From an uncultured Pseudomonadota bacterium (GTDB lineage Bacteria > Pseudomonadota > Gammaproteobacteria > Steroidobacterales > Woeseiaceae): a stretch of DNA of 64,000 nt. The stretch spans positions 1-64,000 of the forward strand of contig CAJXJW010000006.1 of assembly GCA_913055625.1 (NCBI GenBank), read 5' to 3'. Of this stretch, positions 1 through 7,778 are shown one piece after another (within the stretch, counting starts at the first letter, position 1; each line of letters opens with the position of its first letter). A program made the position numbers and the translations under genes. The notes beneath the pieces are model-generated. The model saw only the letters and a program-made list of their open reading frames with translations, searched no databases and had not been told where the DNA came from.

Positions 1-2
1 GT

Positions 3-78
<76 letters not shown>

Positions 79-103
79 ACAAATTGACGTGAATTGCTGT
101 TCC

Positions 104-179
104 GTCCCCATCGTCTAGAGGCCTAGGACACCGCCCTTTCACGGCGGTAACAGGGGTTCGAATCCCCTTGGGGACGCCA
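104..179 (+). tRNA. tRNA-Glu (anticodon TTC)
   Basis: A 76-nt cloverleaf. Acceptor GTCCCCA (104-110) pairs with TGGGGAC (169-175), the anticodon stem is CCGCC/GGCGG with TTC at 138-140, the T-loop is GTTCGAA and the CCA is encoded at 177-179. Its last 19 nt plus the start of the following terminator are duplicated about 176 bp downstream. Confidence 0.97.
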
Positions 180-189
180 GTCAAAAAAA
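161..189 (+). repeat. Direct repeat copy 1 (tRNA-Glu 3' end)
   Basis: Covers the 3' end of tRNA-Glu and the first bases of its terminator. The 29 bases are identical to 337-365. The following eight bases (190-197 and 366-373) differ only at the first position, so the repeat is 36 of 37. Confidence 0.9.
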
Positions 190-219
190 TAGCCCGCCCA
201 GCGCGGGCTATTTTTTTGA
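181..219 (+). terminator. Rho-independent terminator of the tRNA pair
   Basis: Perfect 17-bp inverted repeat (181-197 with 203-219) around a 5-nt loop. It has a GC-rich core (AGCCCGC/GCGGGCT) and flanking A7/T7 tracts, so it would work on either strand. It begins one base after the tRNA-Glu CCA end. Confidence 0.93.
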
Positions 220-336
220 CTTGTGTTTCCGATGGAGGAGTCGAAGCCCCGGTTCGAACCGAGGCCGGCGCAGCCGGCCGACAGACGCACTCGCGGCGCG
301 AGTGCGCCCGCAGGGCGAGTGCCGAAGGCACGAGTC
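220..336. other. Non-coding spacer with small hairpins and a tRNA-like fragment
   Basis: No credible gene. It contains a perfect 8-bp hairpin (287-294 with 298-305), a small hairpin GTGCC-GAA-GGCAC (319-331) and a short GGTTCGAACC palindrome near 251 resembling a tRNA T-arm. Short ORFs here translate tRNA sequence and were not called. Positions 374-470 show nothing recognisable. Confidence 0.6.
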
Positions 337-365
337 AATCCCCTTGGGGACGCCAGTCAAAAAAA
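337..365 (+). repeat. Direct repeat copy 2 (orphan tRNA-Glu 3' end)
   Basis: Identical over 29 bases to the end of tRNA-Glu and the start of its terminator, but with no tRNA body in front and the terminator arm degraded after about position 373. This is the pattern of an integration-site scar or a decayed tandem tRNA duplication; sequence alone does not choose. Confidence 0.9.
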
Positions 366-470
366 CAGCCCGCTGGGCGCGAGTTCTTTCGGCTCGTGTG
401 CGGTAGGAAGTCTGAGGGCAACTCGGCGACGCGTGTTTTCTTGCCTGTCCCGTCGCGCGCTTAACGCGCC

Positions 471-1094
471 TCAGTTCGGGGCGATACCCGCCTCGTTGCC
501 CATGTTTCCCGCGGGTACAAGTCTGTAGAACCCCGCCGTGGTCAACTCGATCGTGACTGCGGTTTCCGCGTCATTGCGCCAATACCATCCGTGAACACCG
601 TCGAAGGGCGCCACGAGGACGCCAGCGTCCTGCAGCGTGCGATCTTCCCCGTAGTGCCCGACGATCAGGTTGCCCGATGCATCGTAGGTCTCGCCATGGA
701 ATTCGGCAAACAGTCGGGTGGGGTCAGTCAGCCCATTCACTTGCCACGAGTAGACCATCGCGCTTCCGGAATTCAGTTCCAGTTTGAACTCCAGGGAACT
801 CGGCAGGTGTGCATCGCCATTCGGCGCCAGTTCGATGGTGAACGAGTGCTGCGCATACGGTGTTGTCGATTCTGGAAGGTAACCAACACTGCCTTCCTCG
901 ATAACCAGCTGTTCCGGGCCGGGCGAATAGAGGTCACTCAATCCGGTCGCCTTCCCGATGCCGAGCGGGTCGCGATTGAACTCCGCCGGGAGGACGGCGC
1001 CGACGATGTAGAGAAACGCGACGGCGCATGCGGACCCGGTCAGCAGCAGGAGCTTGCCGACGGAGGGAAACTGATCGATCTGGCCTGAGTTCAT
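471..1094 (-). CDS. Membrane-anchored protein of unknown function, HupE partner
   Basis: Predicts 207 aa. One N-terminal transmembrane segment (about residues 15-35) is followed by an extracytoplasmic domain rich in beta-strand pattern, with a GVHGWYWRN motif near residue 165. The start ATG at 1094 is chosen because AAGGAG lies 5 nt before it and it follows the stop of the HupE-type gene by one base. The in-frame ATG 18 nt upstream would overlap that gene. Similar single-pass proteins are often called transmembrane anchor proteins and are found beside HupE/UreJ proteins. The function is not known; a role with the neighbouring membrane protein is inferred from coupling only. Confidence 0.8.
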   Translation of the reverse strand: MNSGQIDQFPSVGKLLLLTGSACAVAFLYIVGAVLPAEFNRDPLGIGKATGLSDLYSPGPEQLVIEEGSVGYLPESTTPYAQHSFTIELAPNGDAHLPSSLEFKLELNSGSAMVYSWQVNGLTDPTRLFAEFHGETYDASGNLIVGHYGEDRTLQDAGVLVAPFDGVHGWYWRNDAETAVTIELTTAGFYRLVPAGNMGNEAGIAPN

Positions 1095-1095
1095 G

Positions 1096-1815
1096 TCAGC
1101 TCCTTTGCGCAATGTAGTGCAACAGGTGGTAGCCGGTCAGGATGAATCCGCCAACCATGATCAGCCAGTTGACGACGACAGCGGTCCTGCCGAATACAGG
1201 GGAGCGCTGCCAGGCGAGCAGTGCCGGCAGCATGATTGCCAGCACGACGACCTGGCCGACCTCGACGCCTACGTTGAAAGAGAGCAGGTTCGTCAGCAGT
1301 CCGTCCGGGTTTATGCCGAGATCCTGCACCTTGGTCGACAACCCCAGCCCGTGAACCAGTCCGAAGCCAAGCACGGCGAGACGAGGTTCGGGCCGGAAGC
1401 CGACAAAACGATCGAAGCCGCCGAGATTGTCGAAGGCCTTGTAGACGATGGACACGCCGATCGCGGCATCAACCAGGCTCGAGTTGACCCCGGTGTTCAT
1501 CAGTACGCCGGCGATCAGCGTGACGCTGTGCCCGAGTGAAAACAGGGACACGTAGACGACGATATCCGTGAATCGCCGCAGAAAGAACATGACGCCGAAC
1601 AGGAACAGGATATGGTCGATACCCGTTACCATGTGCTTGGCGCCCAGGTACATGAACGGGATGATCGCCGGCCCCGTTGTCGACGACACGTACTCGGCAT
1701 CCTTGTCGGCAATGCCATGCGCCATTGCCGCGCCGGAGCAAGCAAGCACCAATGCCAGGAAAAGCAATCGCCAGCTGTCGGCGGCGAAGAATTTGTTGGG
1801 CTGTACTAATTTCAA
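1096..1815 (-). CDS. HupE/UreJ family membrane protein
   Basis: Predicts 239 aa with a signal-peptide-like N-terminus ending near AMAHG and about six further membrane segments. The motif HMVTGIDHILFLFG (near residue 60) is the HxxTGxDHxLFL signature of the HupE/UreJ_2 family, and a second conserved histidine patch GLVHGLG lies near residue 155. Relatives are proposed nickel or cobalt permeases or accessory membrane proteins, but the substrate here is unknown because no urease or hydrogenase genes are nearby. The reading frame opens with TTG at 1815 without a clear ribosome-binding site, so the exact start is uncertain. It forms an operon with the anchor protein at 471-1094. Confidence 0.85.
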   Translation of the reverse strand: MKLVQPNKFFAADSWRLLFLALVLACSGAAMAHGIADKDAEYVSSTTGPAIIPFMYLGAKHMVTGIDHILFLFGVMFFLRRFTDIVVYVSLFSLGHSVTLIAGVLMNTGVNSSLVDAAIGVSIVYKAFDNLGGFDRFVGFRPEPRLAVLGFGLVHGLGLSTKVQDLGINPDGLLTNLLSFNVGVEVGQVVVLAIMLPALLAWQRSPVFGRTAVVVNWLIMVGGFILTGYHLLHYIAQRS

Positions 1816-1961
1816 TGAAAATCAACGGGTTCGGAGGCAGGCGACCGGCCGTATCTAACGATGGATCGCGCGTCGCAGTCAACCGCCGGCGCGTGTTGAT
1901 TTCCGGTTATTGTCAAACGACGAGGTAGATGCGCCAGCGAGAACGCTTGCAGCCTACGCCT

Positions 1962-4187
1962 TCATGGAATCGTTACGAGCAGCGAACCGGAGAAGCTGCT
2001 TTCCCTCCCATCGACGTTGAACGCCGTCGCCACGAACTCGTACGTCCCCGGCGCCAGGTTTTCCACGACGTAGGTCGTCACGCTCGGGTTGTCGATCGTG
2101 ATCGTCTCGTCGTAATTCCCCGGTGTCGTGCCCCGGTAGATCCGGTAGCCGGCGAGGTTGGTGAGCGCCGAGCCGTCTTCATTCTCCGTCGGTGCCGTCC
2201 AGCTCAGCGTGACGGACCCGAGAGGTGACGCACTCACATCGATATCGAATTGCAATGCCGCGGAGCTCGTGCCATCGGACACCGTGATCCTGATGCCGCT
2301 GTACGTGCCTTCGTCGCCGTCCTGCGGCGTTCCCGACAACTCGCCGGTCTGGCTGTCGAAGGACGCCCACCGGGGCAGGTTGGTGACGGTAAATGACAGG
2401 GCATCGCCGTCCGGGTCACTGGCCGCCGGCGTGAACCGGTAGGTTGCACCGACGTTCACCGATTGTGGTGGATTTCCGGAGATGCCCGGTGGTCGGTTGC
2501 CGGCCAGGACCGAGATCGCAAATGCCGGCAAGCTCGTCGTGAACAGGCCGTCGGTCACGCTGATCCGGATATTCGGATAGTTGCCGGCATCCGCATCAAC
2601 GGGCGTGCCCGAGAGCTCGCCAGTTGCGCTGTTGAACGTCGCCCAGCCCGGGCGGTTCGCGATCGAGAACGTCAATGAATCACCGTCGGGGTCGGACGCC
2701 GTCGGAACGAACGAGTAGGCATCACCGGCCTGCGCGCTGGCGGGCGGCGTGCCGCTGATCGTCGGCGGCAGGTTGCCTTGCGTGACGTTGACAGCAAAGG
2801 TGTCGAGGCTGACTGAATGCATTCCGTCGCTGACGGTAATGACGATGTCCGGGTACGTGCCGACGTCCCCGGCCGCCGGTGTGCCGCTCAGCTCTCCCGT
2901 CGCCGGATCGAAGCTCGCCCACGCCGGCAGGCCCGACACGGTGAACTGCAGCGGATCGCCGTCCGGATCGGTCGCATCCGGCACGAAGCGATAGCTTTCG
3001 CCCACTTCGACCGATGCCAGCGGCGTTCCGCTGATGGTCGGCGCGCCGTTCATGGCGGGCAGGTCGCCGCTGCTGCGTGCGAGTGCGTTGATAGCCTCTA
3101 GCGTGTCGAGGTCGGCGGACGCGACGGCGTCCAGTGCAAACTGCAGGCGACTCCGGTAGTTATTCGGGAGCACGGCACGCGCCGTCGTCGGATCCATGCC
3201 GGCCTGCAGCCCGCTGACCGCGCCGTGCAGGCGCGCGACAGCGTCGGTGTCGTCGAGCAGGACCGCGGCGGCGACGCCCACGCGCGCGCGCTCGATCATC
3301 TGGTCCGCAATCTGCCGCTCGCTGACGGACTCGGTCGGCGTGTTCATCGATACCTGGGCAATCGCGGCATCCATGGCTGCCGTCGCGTCGATCCCGTTGA
3401 CGTGGAGTTCGCCGGCCATCGTCTCGAGGAGAACCTGGCCGTAGACCAGCGTCACGACCGCCGCGGTGCGTGCATCTGCTGCGATACTGCCGCGGCCGTC
3501 GACGACGCCGTCGGTGAGATCCGCGCCAATCGCGCCGAGCACGTCGTCGGTCGTAGCGGCGTAACCCGCCGCCGACAGCGCCGTCGACGTGCGGCGAAGC
3601 ATCTCGGCCAGCGTCTCGGAGGCCAGGACGATCTCGACGACGTTGCCGTCATTGATCGGCGTGGTGAGCACGGCGTCGCCGGCCAGCGAGTCGAGTCCGC
3701 TGCCCAGTGCCAACGTCACGGTGTCGTGTGCCGCGTCCACGTTGCCCCGCGTGACGCCGCCGGGCAGTTCCCTGGCGAGCGCGATTGCGACGGTGGTGAA
3801 CGGGTTGATATTGGCGATTGCGCGCTGGCCCGGCGAAATCACCGCACCTTCCAGGCGCATGTCCGGCGCCAGGCCGGTCACGAGGTCGGTGCCGCCCGTC
3901 GACTCCACCAGCAGCGGGTACTGGTTGCCCCGAACCTTGAGCGTCGATTCGTAGCCCGCAAGGCCGTCGCTTTGCGACGTGTCGAGCAGCTCGCCCGTAT
4001 TACTCGTGATGGTGAGCGCGGCGCCGACGATCGGCCCGTCGCCGACCGAGCCGCTGATCTGAATCTCGGTGGCTTCCGGCTCCTGTGTCTCGGAAGCGTC
4101 TTCGGTGAGGCAGCCGCCGAGCAGCACGGTGACGGCGCCGAGGGCGAGGGTGCGAAGGCAAGCCGCCGATAGCGTGCTTGAATCCAT
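1962..4187 (-). CDS. Secreted lipoprotein with three Ig-like (He_PIG) repeats and a C-terminal Fn3-like module
   Basis: Predicts 741 aa. The signal peptide ends in a lipobox (VTVLLGGC), so it should be a lipid-anchored envelope protein. Residues about 45-110 look like a carboxypeptidase-regulatory-like module. A long Ala-rich helical part follows. Three repeats of about 92 aa come next, each with ISGTP or ISGNP, DPDGD, GELSGTP and V(S/T)DG motifs typical of putative-Ig He_PIG modules. The last 90 aa resemble a fibronectin III module (AGYRIYRGT, YVVENLAPGTYEF). The start at 4187 is chosen because it directly precedes the signal peptide; an in-frame codon at 4220 would add 11 residues. A c-di-GMP-I riboswitch lies in the 5' leader. 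A matrix or adhesion role is inferred from modules and regulation. Confidence 0.88.
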   Translation of the reverse strand: MDSSTLSAACLRTLALGAVTVLLGGCLTEDASETQEPEATEIQISGSVGDGPIVGAALTITSNTGELLDTSQSDGLAGYESTLKVRGNQYPLLVESTGGTDLVTGLAPDMRLEGAVISPGQRAIANINPFTTVAIALARELPGGVTRGNVDAAHDTVTLALGSGLDSLAGDAVLTTPINDGNVVEIVLASETLAEMLRRTSTALSAAGYAATTDDVLGAIGADLTDGVVDGRGSIAADARTAAVVTLVYGQVLLETMAGELHVNGIDATAAMDAAIAQVSMNTPTESVSERQIADQMIERARVGVAAAVLLDDTDAVARLHGAVSGLQAGMDPTTARAVLPNNYRSRLQFALDAVASADLDTLEAINALARSSGDLPAMNGAPTISGTPLASVEVGESYRFVPDATDPDGDPLQFTVSGLPAWASFDPATGELSGTPAAGDVGTYPDIVITVSDGMHSVSLDTFAVNVTQGNLPPTISGTPPASAQAGDAYSFVPTASDPDGDSLTFSIANRPGWATFNSATGELSGTPVDADAGNYPNIRISVTDGLFTTSLPAFAISVLAGNRPPGISGNPPQSVNVGATYRFTPAASDPDGDALSFTVTNLPRWASFDSQTGELSGTPQDGDEGTYSGIRITVSDGTSSAALQFDIDVSASPLGSVTLSWTAPTENEDGSALTNLAGYRIYRGTTPGNYDETITIDNPSVTTYVVENLAPGTYEFVATAFNVDGRESSFSGSLLVTIP

Positions 4188-4362
4188 GGATTTGCTCCAG
4201 CCTGGTCCGTGGCCGGGCAAACCGATCGGAGGCGGGATTGGAATCCAGGACGCGTCGTGCTTGCCGAGTCTGGAGACGAGCGCTATCGCTCAGCAGTGTC
4301 GGTGCGCCGCCGGTCGCCAGACCGGCGTATTGCACCCTCGCTTCGCACACTGCTGTCGTCGA

Positions 4363-4443
4363 ACTGGCAACCCCGCTATCGTAGGCATGCGCCTTTAGAC
4401 CGGAGGCTTTGCGTCTCAACCTTTCGATTGATTTGCCGTGGGC
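4363..4443 (-). promoter_or_regulatory. Cyclic-di-GMP-I (GEMM) riboswitch
   Basis: Read on the minus strand, the region carries the conserved GEMM-I features in order: GGCAAA; a P1b hairpin with a GAAA tetraloop (CAATCGAAAGGTTG); GACGCAAAGCC; the tetraloop-receptor strand CCGG-CTAAA; a second hairpin; and the closing strand GCGGGGTTGCC. This matches the Vibrio Vc2 aptamer almost base for base in the core. It lies about 175 nt upstream of the lipoprotein start at 4187 on the same strand. Whether ligand turns the gene on or off cannot be read with confidence. Confidence 0.95.
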
Positions 4444-4509
4444 AGTTTCAACTACGAACGCGGTTTCGCGTTCTTCCTGTCAATCGTGAAAACCGACATC
4501 GACAGTAAC

Positions 4510-4541
4510 AGCATTGCGGCGAAAAAAAACCTGTCTCAATT
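4510..4541 (-). promoter_or_regulatory. Upstream box shared with 7486-7520
   Basis: On the minus strand it reads TTGAGACAGG, eight T, C, then six bases later CAATGCT. The same elements in the same order and orientation occur at 7486-7520 in front of another secreted-protein gene. It sits 67 nt upstream of the riboswitch, in promoter or operator position. Function is inferred from the repetition only. Confidence 0.5.
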
Positions 4542-4768
4542 CGGCGACGATCCGGCGTGCAACGCGCCGCGCTGTGCAATCAACGCGTTCAGCGGACTGC
4601 CGTGTACGCGTGCCGGTGTTGCGATAAGCCTGTCGCCGTCCGTTGATGCGACATAAGCCCGATGCGCCCACGCGCAAGGTTTCCGAAGCAACCAGCCGGC
4701 GATGCTACCCTTGCGTCAGCACTATCACCCGGCACACCAAGCCCTTCCACGACCGACCCGGAGAACGC

Positions 4769-5614
4769 ATGCGCCTCAGTACTTTTCTCGCTATCCTGCT
4801 TCCTGCCGCCAGCCTGTGCGCGCTGGCACCCTTTGCCCACGCACAGGCCGTCAAACTCACCGAAGTGGAGTGGCACGGCGCCGACTGCTACCGCATCGAG
4901 ATGCCGATGGGCACGGTCTATTTCGAGAAGGGTAACGGCGTGTCCGGGTTCAAGAGTTTCATCGACCCGGACGGTAACGACTGGGTCGCGTCGTACATGG
5001 AGCCCGGCCCGAACGGCGACTTTCGCGGGTTTCCGAACAGTGTCGGCAACTTCGGCCATGCCGGGCGGGACAGCGGCTCTACGACCGTCGTGGTCGACGG
5101 CAAGACCGAAGGCGACGTGGTCGTGCTCGAATCGACGAACGGCACGTTCACGTTCCAGTACTGGTTCTTCGCGGATCGCATCGCGATCAAGGTGCTGAAG
5201 TCGGAAGGGGACTACAACTTCCTGCTGGAGACCGTGGCGGGCGGTAGCGCGGACGCCGACGATTACTTCGTAACGGCGGACGGCGAACGGCACATCCCGA
5301 GCGGCGAGTTCCAGGACTTCACGCCCGAGTGGTTCTACCTCGGCGCAACGGAGTCCGACTATTACCTGTTCTTCGCGAAGTCACCGGACGACGACGCACC
5401 GAACGAGAATCACCGCCAGATCCGCCCGGGCAACCTGCACAACATGGACCTGTACAGCTTCGGCCGCACCGGCAAGGAGGAGGGCTACGAGGTCCGCGGC
5501 ATGAGCGGCAACGAGCACATCTGCATTATCGGTTTCGCCGATGCCAGCCGTTCGCACGACGAGATGACGACCCTGATCGAGGGCTTTCTCGACGCGCCGT
5601 TCGCCGAGCCCTAG
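4769..5614 (+). CDS. Secreted protein of unknown function
   Basis: Predicts 281 aa. A clear signal peptide (about 24 residues, ending near AHAQA) is followed by an all-beta-looking domain with many aromatic and acidic residues (EWFYLGATESDYYLFF near residue 195). The ATG at 4769 is chosen because it starts the signal peptide and has CGGAG just upstream; the longer frame from 4643 adds 42 unconvincing residues. I do not recognise the family. Its position with a DUF1593-type hydrolase and glycan-related secreted proteins suggests a carbohydrate-related envelope role, but this is only context. Confidence 0.75.
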   Translation: MRLSTFLAILLPAASLCALAPFAHAQAVKLTEVEWHGADCYRIEMPMGTVYFEKGNGVSGFKSFIDPDGNDWVASYMEPGPNGDFRGFPNSVGNFGHAGRDSGSTTVVVDGKTEGDVVVLESTNGTFTFQYWFFADRIAIKVLKSEGDYNFLLETVAGGSADADDYFVTADGERHIPSGEFQDFTPEWFYLGATESDYYLFFAKSPDDDAPNENHRQIRPGNLHNMDLYSFGRTGKEEGYEVRGMSGNEHICIIGFADASRSHDEMTTLIEGFLDAPFAEP

Positions 5615-5714
5615 TGTTCGCCGCAAGTGGCTCTCCGTGCTTGAATTGTTCCCGCTCAGCGCGCCGCGCGCTCCGTGAAACAAAGAAAATCGAAACCCCG
5701 GACCTTTCGAATGC

Positions 5715-5730
5715 CGGGCGAAAACGCCCG
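5715..5730 (+). terminator. Possible weak terminator hairpin
   Basis: CGGGCG-AAAA-CGCCCG, a 6-bp perfect stem about 100 nt after the preceding stop. The sequence after it is A-rich rather than T-rich, so intrinsic termination is doubtful. Confidence 0.3.
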
Positions 5731-5844
5731 AAAATCGTAAATTAAAGAAGAAAATTCGGTTAAGATTGGCGCTCAGGCTCGAGAATCGATAATCAGTCCG
5801 GGGTTGGGCGCGTGGCCCGACCCGCCTCCCGGGGGGGAACGTCC

Positions 5845-7269
5845 ATGCTCAGAAAGTTCGCCATTTGCGTTGCCGTCGCCGTTCTGATCTCGGCGTATCC
5901 GGGCACCAGCGTCGCGGAGAAGCCGCGCGTGTTCGTGCTGACCGATATCGAGAACGAGCCCGACGACGCGATGTCGATGGTGCGTTTCCTGGTCTACAGC
6001 AACCACTACGACATCGAGGGCCTAGTCGCCACGACGTCGATCCACCAGCAGGACGAGACGGCGGCCTGGCGCATCCGCGAGATCGTCGAGGCCTACGGGC
6101 AGGTCCGCGACAACCTCGAACGGCACGAGACCGGCTTTCCGTCGGCCGGGGACCTCGAGTCGTTGATTCGGGAGGGACTGCCGGAGTACGGCATGCAGGC
6201 CGTTGGCGAGGGCAAGGACTCCGACGGGTCAGACTTCCTGATTGAAGCCGCCGACCGCGACGATCCCCGGCCGTTGTGGGTCACGGTGTGGGGCGGCCCG
6301 AACGTGCTCGCCCAGGCGTTGTGGAAAGTCCGCGAGACGCGCAGCGAAGAGGAACTCGCCGCGTTCGTGGCAAAGCTCCGCGTGTACACGATCTCGGACC
6401 AGGACGACAGCGGGCCGTGGATCCGCAAGACGTTCCCGGACCTCTTCTACATTGCGAGCCCCGGCATGCACTCGGGCGGCGCGTATCACTACGCGACCTG
6501 GAGCGGCATCGGCGGCGACAACTTCCACGCACGGTTCGTCGGCGCCGATTTCACGTTGGTGGACAACCCGTGGCTCGACGAGCACATCCGCAGCAAAGGC
6601 CCGCTCGGTGAGCAGTACCCGCACATGCCGTACCTGATGGAGGGCGACACGCCGAGCTTCTTCAACCTGATCGACAACGGGCTCAATGACCCGGACCACC
6701 CGGACTGGGGTGGCTGGGGCGGTCGCTACGAGTATTACACGCCGCCGCCGCACAAGCGCCTTCTCTACCCGGAGACGCGTCCGTTCTGGACCGATGCCCA
6801 GGACGAAGTCATGGGCGTCGACGGCAAGTGGCACACGTCGAACCACGCAACGATCTGGCGCTGGCGCTCCGCCTACCAGAACGATTTTTCGGCGCGCATG
6901 GACTGGACGATCAAGCCCTACGATGAGGCCAACCATCCACCGGTCGCGAAACTCGCGCACGGCGATCGGCTCTCCGCGAAGCCCGGTGCACGGGTCGACC
7001 TGAGCGCTGCCGGCAGCAGCGACCCGGACGGCGACGACCTGAGCTACGAGTGGTTCCTCTACAAGGAGCCCGGCACGTTCACCGTATCGTCCGCCCGCAG
7101 CGGCCAGCCGCTCACGATCGAGAATGCGCACGAGCAGGAGGCCTGGTTCACGGTGCCGACAAGCCGCGTCCTGCGCAACGGCACGATGCACATCATCCTC
7201 GCCGTTACGGACAACGGAACACCGAAGCTTACGCGCTACCGGCGCGTGATCGTGGACGTGCAACCCTGA
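5845..7269 (+). CDS. Secreted DUF1593 (nucleoside-hydrolase-like) protein, Sde182 type
   Basis: Predicts 474 aa with an N-terminal signal peptide (about 25 aa). Residues about 30-300 match the DUF1593 nucleoside-hydrolase-like fold: [17 protein letters not shown] is the Asp-rich N-terminal motif, and [12 protein letters not shown] and [12 protein letters not shown] follow in the expected order. Residues about 375-474 form a PKD-like module ([13 protein letters not shown]), as in the C-terminal domain of the cellulose-binding protein Sde182. Family members are secreted proteins of marine polysaccharide degraders and their reaction is not firmly established. The ATG at 5845 follows a G-rich ribosome-binding site. 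The gene may be cotranscribed with the unknown secreted gene upstream (230-bp gap). Confidence 0.87.
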   Translation: MLRKFAICVAVAVLISAYPGTSVAEKPRVFVLTDIENEPDDAMSMVRFLVYSNHYDIEGLVATTSIHQQDETAAWRIREIVEAYGQVRDNLERHETGFPSAGDLESLIREGLPEYGMQAVGEGKDSDGSDFLIEAADRDDPRPLWVTVWGGPNVLAQALWKVRETRSEEELAAFVAKLRVYTISDQDDSGPWIRKTFPDLFYIASPGMHSGGAYHYATWSGIGGDNFHARFVGADFTLVDNPWLDEHIRSKGPLGEQYPHMPYLMEGDTPSFFNLIDNGLNDPDHPDWGGWGGRYEYYTPPPHKRLLYPETRPFWTDAQDEVMGVDGKWHTSNHATIWRWRSAYQNDFSARMDWTIKPYDEANHPPVAKLAHGDRLSAKPGARVDLSAAGSSDPDGDDLSYEWFLYKEPGTFTVSSARSGQPLTIENAHEQEAWFTVPTSRVLRNGTMHIILAVTDNGTPKLTRYRRVIVDVQP

Positions 7270-7485
7270 TTCGTTTGCCCGTGCACCGAGGCGCACACGA
7301 GATGCGCCGGTACGGACGATGCAAGTTGCATTGTCGCGAAATGCCGACATAAAAAACGCAAAAAAATTCTTGCCTCCCGCGTACGCGTTTCGCGCGTTCA
7401 CGCCATGTCAATGTCCGCATTTTTTCGCCGCATAACATTGCGTTAGCGAGCTTTTTCGGCGCGCAATTTCACATAAGCGTCGGCA

Positions 7486-7520
7486 TTTTGAGACAGGTTT
7501 TTTTCTTGCACAACAATGCT
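7486..7520 (+). promoter_or_regulatory. Upstream box shared with 4510-4541
   Basis: TTGAGACAGG, seven T, C, then ten bases and CAATGCT. It lies about 290 bp before the DNRLRE gene and on its coding strand. The copy near 4.5 kb has the same orientation relative to its gene. Probably a promoter or regulator site; the regulator is unknown. Confidence 0.5.
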
Positions 7521-7537
7521 AGGGTTCGCGTGCGGTA

Positions 7538-7550
7538 GATCACCGTGATC
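7538..7550. promoter_or_regulatory. Perfect palindrome GATCAC-C-GTGATC
   Basis: A 13-bp dyad 18 bp after the shared box, suitable for a dimeric regulator. No family assignment is possible. Confidence 0.35.
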
Positions 7551-7611
7551 GATAAATCCGGAAACAGGGACGTATCCGGTACACAGGAACACGCGACGCA
7601 GGTCTTCACGC

Positions 7612-7630
7612 AATGCCACGTCATGGCATT
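7612..7630. promoter_or_regulatory. Inverted repeat AATGCCA-N5-TGGCATT
   Basis: Two perfect 7-bp arms around CGTCA, about 150 bp before the DNRLRE start codon. It could be an operator or a leader hairpin. Confidence 0.35.
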
Positions 7631-7778
7631 GGCCAGGCCGAACCGTCGCGGTCGAGTTTCCTTGGGCGAAAAATCTGACTGAACGCGCGGCCGGGGTTTC
7701 TACCTACGGGCCACGGGCTGCTTTGTCTCGAAAAAAGCGGCCTGGTCGGTCGTGCGAGTCAGAAACCGGAGCGATACG

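Larger units (their letters stand above)
4188..4768. other. Divergent intergenic region
   Basis: Between two divergent secreted-protein genes. It holds the c-di-GMP-I riboswitch (4363-4443) and the shared box (4510-4541) on the minus strand. A TTGACA element on the minus strand near 4485 could be a -35 but has no good partner at 17 bp. No gene is seen. Confidence 0.6.
7270..7778. other. Intergenic regulatory region upstream of the DNRLRE protein
   Basis: No gene is seen in 509 bp. It carries three candidate control elements, all upstream of the plus-strand gene: the shared TTGAGACAGG/T-tract box (7486-7520), a perfect 13-bp palindrome GATCACCGTGATC (7538-7550) and a 7-bp inverted repeat AATGCCA-N5-TGGCATT (7612-7630). 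The first half is AT-richer than its surroundings. Confidence 0.6.

Noticed and set aside
4480..4500. TTGACA near 4485 as a standard -35 promoter for the 741-aa lipoprotein
   Set aside because: No acceptable -10 at 16-18 bp; left unassigned.
6229..7401. 390-aa minus-strand open frame opposite the DUF1593 protein
   Set aside because: Arg/Val-rich antisense reading without motifs.
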